The notes under the pieces were generated by a model, which searched no databases, was not told the DNA's origin, and was given only the letters and a program-made list of their open reading frames with translations. The position numbers and the translations under genes were made by a program. From Siphonodentalium dalli (taxonomy: Eukaryota > Mollusca > Scaphopoda > Gadilida > Siphonodentaliidae): a stretch of DNA of 64,000 bases. The stretch is from positions 160,721,465-160,785,464 of the forward strand of contig CP136068.1 of assembly GCA_032622095.1 (NCBI GenBank), in the 5' to 3' direction. Numbering within the stretch: position 1 is the first letter of the stretch; every line of letters begins with the position of its first letter. Shown here piece after piece: positions 11,933-23,400 of this stretch.

Positions 11933-13741
11933 TGTCATATTGTGGGGTAGTGCCATATTGGGGGTGGTGTCATATTGTGATTTAACACGTTCATTTCATA
12001 TCGCACATTTTAAATATTAGGTTGAAGAAAAATTGTTTCAAAGAAATCGGGATTTTTTATATGGAGTGCATGAAAATACTGGGGGGTTAATACAAAGTTC
12101 CATTAGAGACCACAGATGTGAGAAAAGCTCATTATTAACATTGATTCACAGCACAGGTAAAGGGGTCTGGCGAAATAATTGACCATCGTTAATTTAGCGG
12201 GGTTGAATTATACCTGTCCGATTCCCAGCGCGTAAGTTGTATGAAGGATGTTAAATGTAACTAAGCAGGCGTATTTTGCATGGAAATAGATTACCAGGAT
12301 GAAAAGGGTAGACATCTCGGCGCCAAAAGCAGAAATCTAATTTACCAATTCCAGGTGAAGGGGATTTACAGGTAATAGCCAGCAGATGGACTGTAATTAA
12401 GGTAGAAGATAACACTGCTGGACCGTCGATGGACCCACGGTCCATAGATTAGTTTCAGACTTAATGCCAGAATTTAATTACACACATGCCATCCTGCGTG
12501 CATGAGAGTAATCTAGCATGAATCATTAATATAACGTATGTGGGTGAAATGATGGCCAGGAAAAGGGAGGTGTAAGTTATGCAAAGTAGCCTGTCCATCA
12601 CATGATTTGAAAACTTCTACACGTTCCATAAAACGATTTTGTTGGATTGAGATAGAACTGAGAATTTTCATTGGTGAATACTGACCTCAAGCCACCGTTC
12701 AGAACAGGGGGTATAAATATGGATTGTGTTGGGAAATTCGTCACTTTCGAACGAATAAATTCTCAGCACAATTATTTATACTGTTCTGTTCATTACTTTA
12801 GGTGAGTTAAAAACTAAGATACTTTTCGTTTGCAGATTAATACATCATGAATATTTGTAATAGGCCAGATGTTTTCAATGTGAATATGTGAATCTTGTGA
12901 GTAAAGTTTTCTGTTAAATCCGGAGTTTGTTCAACGGTAACACATTTGTATTATTATTGGCGATTATGAAACATGCAAATCTTTCATCCGGGTTCCGGGT
13001 AATTTTGTATAGCCATGTTCAGGTGTAATGTTATTATAAGCATAGATTAATATATGTCTGAATTCATCCATCCAACCAATCAATCGAAGTTGCATGCACT
13101 GGCAACTGTTAAATTCAACCATGATTCGGTCACTTAATGGAGCCAAAACATTTAACAATCAAATACGAAATTACTTTCAACCATAATATTCTACCACGGT
13201 TCAATAAATTGAACCATCCAAACTTAGCCATTACAAGTTTCCTAGCCTAGGCTAGCTTCGAAGATATTTCCCAATTTAAAGCTGCATGGGTCCTTTTAAA
13301 TAGACATATTGATAAAAGTTTACTTAAATGCAAATGGAAATTTCGCATTCAGCTTCGAGCTTTTCACATCAAAGAATTACATTCTTATAATTAATATACA
13401 CCTTTATACATACTTTAGCTTGGGCTATGCTTGAGGACGCAACATATGCTTAAATCTAAATAAAGATTGATTGATTGGTTGATTGACGAATGGTCGCTGA
13501 ATTGTTACCACTATTTATTCTGTTACTGCCATTCTAATTATAATGCTAAATTTGTTTATTACTTTGGACTTTCGAACGAATAAATTCTCAGCACAATTAT
13601 TTATACTGTTCTGTTCATTACTTTAGGTACCAACAGCCTACCAAGCTAATTTCCCCAAATAATGAAAATCTAAACAAGATGGCAGCGGATTATAATTAAA
13701 GTAGGGTGTCACACACTACACCCGAATTCCGCACGGCCACA
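11933..13741 (+). repeat. 3' LTR (1809 bp)
   Basis: An apparently exact copy of 3225-5033 at a constant offset of 8708, including the TATA box, both 61-bp leader repeats and the AATAAA. It is followed directly by the target duplication CATC (13742-13745). Confidence 0.85.
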
Positions 13742-13745
13742 CATC

Positions 13746-16470
13746 CATTATTTATAGTCAGTGAAAGGGGCGCACATCACGCGTGCACAGTCTTTAATCC
13801 GGATTAAACGACACGAGGCAGATAATAAGATTGATCCTCTTCAAACTTCATCGTATTTTCTATCAATAAATGCATTGGGGATTTAAGTTTCATCAAAACT
13901 ATGATCGTAATGCCTATAGGGAAATAATTTTGTCACCACAGGAACTTAGCTAATTCTACGGTAAATTAGAAAATTAAGAGCAAATTGTTGGTGTTGACCC
14001 GTGAAAAAGCACCATTAGCCCGGTCTGACCGTTACGAGTTACAATCTTGATGTTAATTGAAGGGTGTTGAACCGTAACAACGGTCTGACAGTAACTGGTT
14101 ACAGTCTGCCAGTTACTTTAACGTGCACTTTAGCGTGATATATACCGTGGAATATGCAACATCCCGACGGTATGTTAACGGTCAGTTCTGGTTAAAACAC
14201 AGACTCCACAGCTATGCAAGTGTGTCTGGGGTAAATGGGGGGGGGGGGTTCTATTACCACCACCAGCATAATTACGTCAGTCTCACCCAATCACACCTTC
14301 ATCAGGAAAGCGATGTATCCTATCAGGCGATGGCTGGAATGCCTTTACAATGGTATATTCGTCACATTGCTAAAAATATCACTTAAACATTGTCTGTCAT
14401 ACTGTCACACTGCATGATTTCAATGCAGAAATTATTTTTAGCCACACAGATCAAATCCTTACTGGTGGTAATATATATGTTGTTGGCAGCGATGTTGCAC
14501 GATGTGACACCGTTAAACTGACCGACATATTTCTAACAGTGTAAACAAGACAAGACCTGCATTTCGTGGGGTTCATGAGCTCAATGCAAATGTTCTGCTT
14601 TGCGGGCAGGGTGAAGACTCGTCAGAAACTACGGGTAAAGTGAAGACTCGTCAGAAACCACGGGCAAAGTGAAGACTCGCCATCAGAAACTACGGACAGA
14701 GTGAAGACTCGTCAGAAACCACGGGCAAAGTGAAGACTCGTCAGAAACCACGGACAAAGTGAAGACTCGTCAGAAACTACGGACCGAGTGAAGACTCGTC
14801 ATAAACTACGGGCAAAGTGAAGACTCGTCAGAAACTACGGGCAAAGTGAAGACTCGTCAGAAACTACGGGCAAAGTGAAGACTCGTCAGAAACTACGGGC
14901 AAAGTGAAGACTCGTCAGAAACTACGGGCTGAGTGAAGACTGGTCAGAAACTACGGGCAGGGTGAAGACTCGTCAGAAACTACGGGCAGAGTGAAGACTC
15001 GTCAGAAACTAACAGTGGAAACACATTCAATCTCCTTCATCCAGTTTTCGTGGTTTGTGATGTAGTGTCCTGTATCTTATAAGTACATTTGTAGAGGTCT
15101 ACTTGAAAGGATATGTGCTTATGCATGTTTTGTTATTATAGAAGATCGTGTAATATAAATCTTGCTGATGAACCATGATGGACTAGATTCCGAATAACTG
15201 ACAAGTAGTTACTTTATTAACATTAATTCATTTGTAGAGACGCTCCACTAATAAGTTAAAGACATATTATGGACTTGTTCGGATACGTGAAACTGATAAG
15301 TTAGTACTCAGGCGTTATGCAAACCTGGGGAATAGACCCCGAAGCCACAACAAATAGTTTTCGCGGCTGGCTCAACCAATTTGTGGGTGGTTAGCAAGCT
15401 AAGCCGGCTCAATCATGGCGTTCGTGGCTGACGAAATATGACGGCTCAGCCGGCTGAGACGTTATCATTCAGCGTATTTTCGTGTCAGAAATTGTCGTAT
15501 TCCCCAGTTATAGACCCCAAGTCCTTCGTTTATATTTGCCATTATGAAAAATCCCTGCCAACACCAAAACGAATACGTGCAAGTGGTCTGGAAATATACG
15601 GGTTCACCACAAATGCTTAAAAAACTGCAAGAATGTACTATGTAGATTCCCACCTAATCGGTAGTCCTATAAGTCACATTGGGACTTCTGTCGACTTCAG
15701 ACTGCTATCATCACTGACATCTTACGATATATGCATGCATCATTGAAGGATGAATCCTTATATATTATTTCAAACTATTCTATTCTATTCTACAGGTTGT
15801 GTGCATATATTGACAAATGCCAGCAATGTCTGAGACTGAGTCGTGTCGAAATAAACAATTCATATTTTAACCCTTTCAAGTTTCAATTCTGAATGGATGC
15901 TCCAATTCAGATGAAAGCATGCATTGGAATAGTCTATTCCACATTGAGAGGCCCATGTGTTCTGATAATATAACAACCAAGCAGTGTCCATAATACATGT
16001 ATGCCGATATTATCAATGCGGTTTAGATCTTTGTGATTCACAGTACAGTTGTGCTTGATATATAACGCATGCACATGGTTCAGCCATTTTTAAATTCCGG
16101 TGGCGGAGTTTTTTTCATGTGGCTGACGTTAGGATAATATGGCTGGCGGCGGCTTGTGGCCAATATGGCTGGCGGCGGCGTGCGATGGCGGCTTCGGATT
16201 GTACTGGGGAATGTATAGCATTCTACTAAAATCCGAAAATTGGCCATACTACTCCATAGAAAACACCGTCTGAACTACGTTCATATTTACATCTCGAATC
16301 GGGACGCAACTATCGACGATAAACACACACAAATGATTTCGCCATCGAGAGTCATTGCATTTAATTAATATATCAGACTGTGGGTGTTGTCAATTTGTAT
16401 TCTTAAAAATAACTACTTTGAGCAAGATTATTCTCCATTTCTATGATCACCCCATACCGGAGGGTTTCAC
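13746..16470. other. Gene-free stretch with a 29-bp minisatellite
   Basis: No gene is recognisable. Contents are a G run near 14238, the minisatellite at 14602-15010, and CGGCGG-rich phrases near 16140-16190 (GCTGGCGGCGG twice). Confidence 0.5.
14602..15010. repeat. 29-bp minisatellite
   Basis: About 14 head-to-tail copies of a unit containing GTGAAGACTCGTCAGAAAC and TACGGGCAAA. Divergence is low and mostly in the GGGCAAA/GGACAGA/GGACCGA part. Confidence 0.9.
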
Positions 16471-16480
16471 ATCACTTTAA

Positions 16481-16960
16481 AGGTACTCAATCCGATAAAA
16501 CTCCTCTCAATTACTATTTCAATGGCTTCGGGGGTCAAAAATATTTGATTCGAGTCGAGGAAGTCACCCATCAAAGCTCAGATTTGTTAGATATCGATTT
16601 TAGAAATCTATTATTTTTCATTATCGGGAATACTTTCTGGCCCAGAACACAGTCAAAATTGCGTTATTATTACCACTTGATTTTAGAGTTATCCACCCTT
16701 GTCTGTTTGAATAGTGTTTTGGTGTACACATCTCGAGCAGACTACGAAATTGAATGCAATTATTAGTACTCATCTCGAGAAAATAACAAATTTCAAAAAT
16801 CAATATCTAATAACTCTGAGCTTTGTTTGATGGGTTCCTCGACTCGAATCAAATATTTTTTACCCCCAAAGCCAAAGAAATAGTAATATAGGACCCTCTG
16901 ATCGGATTGTTGTTGTTGGAATCTGTTGAGATGGGGACCCTCTGATCGGATTGTGTACCT
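16481..16960. mobile_element. TTAA-flanked foldback MITE
   Basis: The ends are AGGTACTCAATCCGAT and its imperfect reverse complement ATCGGATTGTGTACCT. TTAA lies on both sides (16477-16480 and 16961-16964). The arms stay complementary well inward: the stretch with TTGATTCGAGTCGAGGAA near 16550 recurs inverted near 16830. It is non-coding. A TTAA target suggests mobilisation by a piggyBac-like or similar transposase; that is inference. Confidence 0.7.
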
Positions 16961-17094
16961 TTAAATATACGCCATGTTTGTTTATATTATTAGCTAAACA
17001 TCCCCACGAAATAGTTCTTATATATGTGGTCCACTACTTATAGTATCTGAACTTCAATTCTCCCTCTTTAATCTGTAGTGATTAAAGTATATAA

Positions 17095-17283
17095 CCAGAG
17101 TCGTTATCTCGTGGGAATCTGTATTCAGATTACAGATTAGTCCCCGTACGACTTTGTTCGGTAAACGAACAGACCAGAAATTGGCAGAATCAGTAAACGA
17201 ACAGACCGTAATCTCAATCTCGTGGTAATCCAGATTCGGATTCCGATTCCGATTACGGACTCAAATGTTCGTAATGTAAACAA

Positions 17284-17318
<35 letters not shown>

Positions 17319-17828
17319 CCTAATTTTTCCTCATATGAATGACTGCACAGCTAAGCAAGTTGTACCAAAGTTCGGGGGGGGGGGGGGGGGGGGGGGGGTC
17401 GAGACACCCAACCAACTCCTGTCGTCACGTCCCTGTTCAACTGACAAGTTTCGTGTGTTCTTCACAACATCTTCGGAATTTGATTCAGGAGCCCTAAGGC
17501 TGTTAGAATTAAATGCTTGCGCTCATCAATAAACACACTTTAACTTGAAAAAAAAATGCGATTCAGTCGGATTGGCAGCAAATTATGTGCCGTGTATATA
17601 CGCATAGAAGAAAAGCATGACTTTCACAACAAACGTGAACTTTATAAATATAAGATACAAATGGTACTTGTGTCAAATACATGAGCCATGTTTGACGCTG
17701 GGAGAACATTAAACATAGTTTCGGAGACCACGTGGATTACAAAATCTGACCTAGAATCGGGAATTAGCCCCGCCCCCGTAATCGGCTTTGGATTCTGAAT
17801 CGGGATTCCAACGAGATAACGACTCTGG
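17095..17828. mobile_element. MITE with 25-bp terminal inverted repeats
   Basis: CCAGAGTCGTTATCTCGTGG at the left is matched inverted at 17803-17828 with one mismatch over 25 bp. The interior is non-coding, with phrases such as AGTAAACGAACAGACCGTAA (twice), a (GA)n run and a long G run. No clear target duplication is visible. A fragment of the same family lies near 63565-63670. Confidence 0.6.
17281..17398. repeat. (GA)n and poly-G simple repeats
   Basis: GA dinucleotides at about 17288-17315 and an uninterrupted G run of about 26 at 17372-17398, both inside the MITE at 17095-17828. Confidence 0.9.
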
Positions 17829-18024
17829 GGGTGTTCAGGAAAAAAATTCCAGACACTAGGCGCATTTTTATTTTTCCGCCCTCTGGGTACCCACCCCCCC
17901 CCCCCTAATTTTTGTTTTTTTTTCCGATTCTGGGATAGGGACCCATCCTCTTCAAACTGCTTCAAATGACTCTTTTACTTAGTTGTCCTGATCTTATCTG
18001 ATATATGATTATAGAAGCATTCCT

Positions 18025-18560
18025 AATTTGATTTACCAATGAGGATGTAAAGTTTCAAAGAAATTCTCCAATAAATGTGGGCTGTAGGTTGTTGTGCTGA
18101 TGGATTCACATTTGAAATCCAAGATGGCTGCTGGTGGCCATGTTTGCTTTGAACATATTTCGGGGAAAAAAGGGAGGCTCCCATCTTGAGGTCACCCCGA
18201 ATATCCATGTGAAGTTTGGTGACGATTGAATGACAAATGTGACATGTAAGATGTGCTAAAGGATTTAGTCATACAAAGAGTAAAATCCAAGATGGCCGCT
18301 GGCAGCCATGTTTATTTTTTTTACAGAATTCGTGAAATAATGGTAGGCACCAATTAAGAGGTCACACCGATGATTCATATGAAGTTTGTTGATCGGTTGA
18401 GGGATAATCTCTGTATGGTGTGCTAAAGGATTTAGTTGTGCAAAGAGTAAAATCCAAGATGGCTGCCGGTGGCCATGTTTTCAGCGAAAATTGTTTCAAC
18501 TTTGACAGCTCCCATCTGGAGTTGATCCTAGACCCATGTACCGAATGTTGAAATCGGTTA
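18025..18560. repeat. About 167-bp dispersed repeat, three tandem units (AAGATGGC family)
   Basis: The phrase CCAAGATGGCNGCYGGYGGCC recurs at about 18118, 18288 and 18453, each followed by CATGTTT and, further on, TGAAGTTTGKTGA and a TGTGCTAAAGGATTTAGT segment. A diverged three-unit array of the same family is at 54590-54990. Confidence 0.75.
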
Positions 18561-19036
18561 AAGTTTGTTTTAACACCTTTATGTTTTATTTGTTTATGGT
18601 TTTTTGAATAGTCTATTTTTATTTGTAGAGTTTACATTTTTTTGAAGAATCTATTGTGTTATGTTTTCATTAGTATCAGGTTGAATAAATGATTTTTAAT
18701 GGAACTATTTAAACCTGAGCCTTTCAATGTCAATGTGCATTGATAAATCTTTGATGAAAACATTTAGCAAACTGACCATTTTTATTACCCATTGGTGTCG
18801 TCCCTCATTATTAACTGATAGTGAACTCAAACCCCCCTACCAAGAGTTAAGTTCATACCTATTACATAATAGAAGCATTCTTAAACCTTTTGTCGCATTA
18901 TTTTGAAGAAAAATGAATACAGGAAAAAATTTACGGAGCCAGGAAAAATTGTGTTAGCCGGGCTGCTGAACCACCCACCCGTCCCCGCCTAGTGTTCGGA
19001 AAAAAATTGCAGACCCCCCCCCCCCCCTGATATAAC

Positions 19037-19330
19037 AATAATAAAACTGTTTCAGGGGACTCATGCATGCAGTTGTAGATGCTCGGCTATGCGAAACACC
19101 CCGACATCTTCCTAATCCCCGTCGACAGGAGCCCATTGAAAAACATCAAAGTATATATTGCGCCATCGTCATATATAAAACACATCTCAGGTTAGGCATG
19201 TCAGGGGACTAATGCATGACGTTTTATATGCTCGTTTATGCGAAACACCCCGACATTTCCAAAATCCCCGTCGACAGGAGCCCATTGTGAAAACACCAAA
19301 GTACATATTGTGCCATCGTCATATATAAAT
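19037..19330. repeat. Two-copy tandem duplication, unit about 150 bp
   Basis: The segment with GCGAAACACCCCGACAT, CCCCGTCGACAGGAGCCCAT and CCATCGTCATATATAAA occurs at about 19037-19178 and 19203-19330 with few differences. Confidence 0.8.
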
Positions 19331-20053
19331 AAATCAACATATCCACTGGAATCGATCGAAGGTATATACGGAATGAATCCTCAAACCGCGTTCAACTTGT
19401 GACATTGGAATCAGTCGCAATTATCGGGTATGCAGCACGTCAGCATCAGTGATTTCGTTTCATCAGGACTCATGGTGACATGAATATTGTCCTGCAGTAT
19501 TGGAGCCAGAAACGTTTGAAAACGTTGACCCAAGACTAGATTTTTAACGCGACGGTTGGTTTTTGGAACGGATGTAACAAAGTCTCGCTCACAATATAAA
19601 AGCTTTATTTTAAGAAAACGTTATGTTCTTGTGTATGGCATGACAGTACGGCAATGTTTGTTTGTTCATACGTCCAAATCCATAGTTTTTGGAACAGTTC
19701 TGCAGAGTGTATAATAATTTCAAATCACAGGACAACATGCTTCTTACGTTGGAGGATCTTAGCTCATGTGCGTTCTGCTCATTCAGAAAATGCGTAGTTA
19801 AAAACTAAATTCCAGTCTTCGGTCTTTAAAAATAACTGCATGATTATTGACACATTTTATATGCGTTGGACCTATAAATTTTGCTCATTCAGACTTACCT
19901 TCTTTGTTTGAGTTTACAAGTTATTGACTTCTTACGAAACATTTTATGAGCGTATGATTTGGCTCATTGCAACATACATTCTCAGTGCGAAGTTGTTTTT
20001 AGTTCTATTGCTGCAGACTGATTGCTGTAAACCATCGGAAGCATCACGTGGCC

Positions 20054-20422
20054 ATGATGGCGGACGTTCTTACTTTAATAAAGACCTTGGTTTGTACGTT
20101 CCCATTTATCGTTTTTGGAACGTTCCTATTCAGTCATATTAGATGTGGAGACACCCGAGTGCTACCGGGTGGAACTGGGCAAATCGTGTCATCACCCGTC
20201 ACAGACATCCCCAATGAACAACCGAGTGAATTTACAGGAATGGGTATAATCATGCAATCAATCGTCACAAACATTCTCCGATGTGATAAGATGTGTGAGG
20301 GCCAGCCTGATTGCTCTTCTAGAGCGTTTCGTGTGGACACAAGGGAATGTCTTCTACTTAGAGATGTAATTAGTGACGTCACACAACTCAATCGGAAGTG
20401 GCAGGTCAAAAGAGCGACACAG
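20054..20422 (+). CDS. Exon 1: signal peptide and PAN/apple domain
   Basis: Starts at ATG 20054 ([10 protein letters not shown]), followed by a hydrophobic run ([16 protein letters not shown]) typical of a secretory signal. The GTG six bases upstream is in frame but is not a normal eukaryotic start. The PAN/apple signature is [17 protein letters not shown] followed by ECLLL about 10 residues on: the C-x3-C-x5-C...C spacing of short PAN modules, which bind proteins or carbohydrates. The exon ends CACAG|GTAAGA at 20422 in phase 0. The frame remains open for 31 codons past the donor, but those residues are Asp/Asn repeats, typical of intron read-through. Confidence 0.75.
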
Positions 20423-23400
20423 GTAAGAATATATGACTGTTCTAGGTGCTCCATCTCTTCCTGCGTTTCCAACGACGACGACAACAATAATAACAACAAC
20501 AGCAACAACAAATAATAAAACAGCAACAACAAATCATAAAACAACAACAACAAATTTTACGAAACTCTTTTATGGTCCCCTCTTTCGTCATTTAATTCGA
20601 ATTACAGCGTATTCTCAGTTGTTTCTTGAATTAAAACCAAAATGGTATGTATTACCTATCGACCTGGTATTTAGTCTAGGCAACAGGCAATGTAAAAACA
20701 GGCAAAATATATTGCCTAGGTAAATAAGTTCATTGGGTTACTACATTTTCTGTATGTCAATCAGTAATACAACATGCATCTTTAATCAAAATGATTTCAT
20801 GTCGCTCTTCTTTAAATAATTATATGTGACCCGCCATATCAAATCTAGTCGTAAGTCGGGATTTTTTTACCCTGTGCCAATGCATTCTCTTATATATGCG
20901 AGTGACCATAGGTCGCCTCGCATATATAAGAGAATGCATTGGCCTAAAAAAAATTAAAATTTTAATAGTTTGTTCTTGTATTCTTTAACAATTTTATAAT
21001 TTCACCCATACAGAGCCCCAGACAAACATGAGCAGACGACACTCTTCTATATGCTTCTATATATGCGTGGGGCTTCCTGCAGGGTAATGGATGTTTTTTT
21101 ATTTTATGTCCTAAAAATTGTAAGAAACATTTATTTAAAAAACATGATAAAAATTGTTAGGCCAATGCATTCTCTTATATATGCGAGGTGACCTATAGTC
21201 GACTCGCATATATAAGAGAATGCATTGGCACAGGGTAAACAAAATCCCGACTTCCGACTGGATTTGATATGGCGGGTCACATATTGTCGTACAATATAGC
21301 ACCCATGATGAAAGATGGTGGTGAAATTATTCATCTGTATATTAAGTAAGAACAATTAATAATTTGGAGGGCAGTAACTCGAGTGAATTAGATTTAAAGG
21401 GGTACTGTACACTAAATCCGGCCATTTATGGGACCATCTCCTCAACAGAATATATGCAACAAATGAATGAATTTGAGCCACGGATTATTGCAAAAATACA
21501 CTTATGTGCTCTATGAATGATGCAAACAACATGGTAATTATAAAGAAAATGAATAAATGGCTGGAGTCATAAATTCATTTTCATTATAATTACCATGTTG
21601 TTTGCATCGTTCATAGAGCACATGGGTGTATTTTGCACTAATCCATGGCTCAAATTCATTCATTTGTTGCATTTATTCTGCTGAGTATAAAAGGAGATGG
21701 TCCCATAAAAATGGCCGGATTTAGTGTGCAGTACCCCTTTAAGCATACATTATTGTCTATATAATTTATTTGATAACTAATAATCATAAAATAGCATTAT
21801 AAGGTTATTATTGATTTAAATTATAATATTGTACCACATTTGCCTAAATTGCCTAGGTTTTTGCCCAGGCACATTTCTCACACCTACGCTAATATCTTGC
21901 CTAGACATCTTTTCCTAAATATCCAGGACTGCGACCATATGTTAATGGTGGGTCTCAGAATTGTCATATTTGGTCCCCGTGTAACATAACCCAGCGATTA
22001 GAGAGCGTTTATGCTTAAAGAGCGTTACGTTTTCAGAGATAATTCAGAATACTATATTTAATTCAAATTAAACGATGAAAAAGAGGGTTCAATATTTGGC
22101 ACCAATATTGTGGGGACATACAGGTTGGGGAGGGGTGATAATCCCATGCTCCCCCTCACGCTATGTCCATGGCTGAATCGGGGACGTGACTATAGCGTGT
22201 CTTTGGCGATATGAGGTGAAATTACCGACAGAGTGGTTTGTGGGGTTTCACTCCCAACATTGGCTGAATTTGTCACACTCACCGGTTACCCAGGTCCTCG
22301 ACATTGTGATAAGGTTGGAGAGAATTGTGATAAAGTTAACCATGCTAAGCAAATCTCACAATATGAAAGCGATTAACAATGACTGAGAGAAATACGGTTC
22401 ATGTTTGGCAAGTGACAGGCCTCATTGGATATACATTAATACATATTAGTACTGGAGGTGGTCATTTTGATTGCAACAATTAATATTTGATTACTATACA
22501 GTGTTCATGGAATTGTATTAACCTGAGTAACTTTATCACAATATTCCCCAACCTGAGTAACTTTATCACAATATTCCCCAACCCGAGTAACTTTATCACA
22601 ATTTCCCAACAATCTGGTTAACTATCACAATCTCTCCCTCAACATGGGTAACTTTATCACAATCTCCCGTCAACCTGGATAACTTTATCACAATCTCCCC
22701 TCAACCTGAGTAACTTTATCACAATTCCCCCACAACCTGGTTAACTATCACAATCTCCCCTCAACCTGGGTAACTTTATCACAATCTCCCCTCAACCTGG
22801 GTAAATTTATCACAATCTCCCCTCAAACTGAGTAACTTTATCACAATTTCCCAACAACCTGGTTAACTATCACAATCTCCCCTCAACCTGGGTAACTTTA
22901 TCACAATCTCCCCTCAACCTGGGTAACTTTATCACAATCTCCCCTCAACCTGGGTAAATTTATCACAATCTCCCCTCAAACTGAGTAACTTTATCACAAT
23001 TTCCCAACAACCTGGTTAACTATCACAATCTCCCCTCAACCTGGGTAACTTTATCACAATCTCCCCTCAACCTGGGTAACTTTATCACAATTTCCCAACA
23101 ACCTGGTTAACTATCACAATCTCCCCTCAACCTGGGTAACTTTATCACAATTCCCCACAACCTGGTAACTTTATCAGAAACCCCAACCTGGGTAACTTTA
23201 TATCACAATTTCAGCTACGTAACGTTATCACCAAAAACAAACAGATGAGAGTGACCAATTCACCCCAATCTGGGTAACTTTATCACAACTTCCCCACAAC
23301 CTGGGTAACTTTATCACAATCTCCCCTGAACCTGGGTAACTGTATCACAATCTCCCCACAACCTGGGCAACTTTATCACAATTTCATTACCAAGCTGCGT

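Larger units (their letters stand above)
3225..13741 (+). mobile_element. LARD-like non-autonomous LTR retrotransposon, 10.5 kb
   Basis: Two direct repeats (3225-5033 and 11933-13741), each 1809 bp with no length difference and no mismatch that I could see, bound a 6.9-kb interior. Each repeat starts TGTCA and ends CCACA, the TG...CA form of LTRs. The host tetranucleotide CATC lies immediately outside both ends (3221-3224 and 13742-13745), a 4-bp target-site duplication. A purine tract (GGGACAAGGGGG) precedes the right LTR. After the left LTR comes TGTTGTCAGAAT, one base from the common tRNA-Leu primer site, though it lacks the usual TGG start. The interior has no frame over about 120 codons and no gag, protease, RT or integrase motif. 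The element must therefore have been mobilised by another element's proteins. Identical LTRs imply a recent insertion; an assembly artefact is unlikely given the TSD. Confidence 0.85.

Noticed and set aside
14602-15010. CRISPR-like regular array
   Set aside because: The repeats are contiguous with no unique spacers, and the window is eukaryotic; the same holds for the other minisatellites.
19594-19601. TATAAAAG as the lectin promoter
   Set aside because: It lies about 460 bp upstream of the ATG in AT-rich sequence, with nothing else to support it.
20048-20053. GTG as the lectin start
   Set aside because: The ATG at 20054 is in frame and is directly followed by the signal peptide; GTG starts are not expected in nuclear genes.
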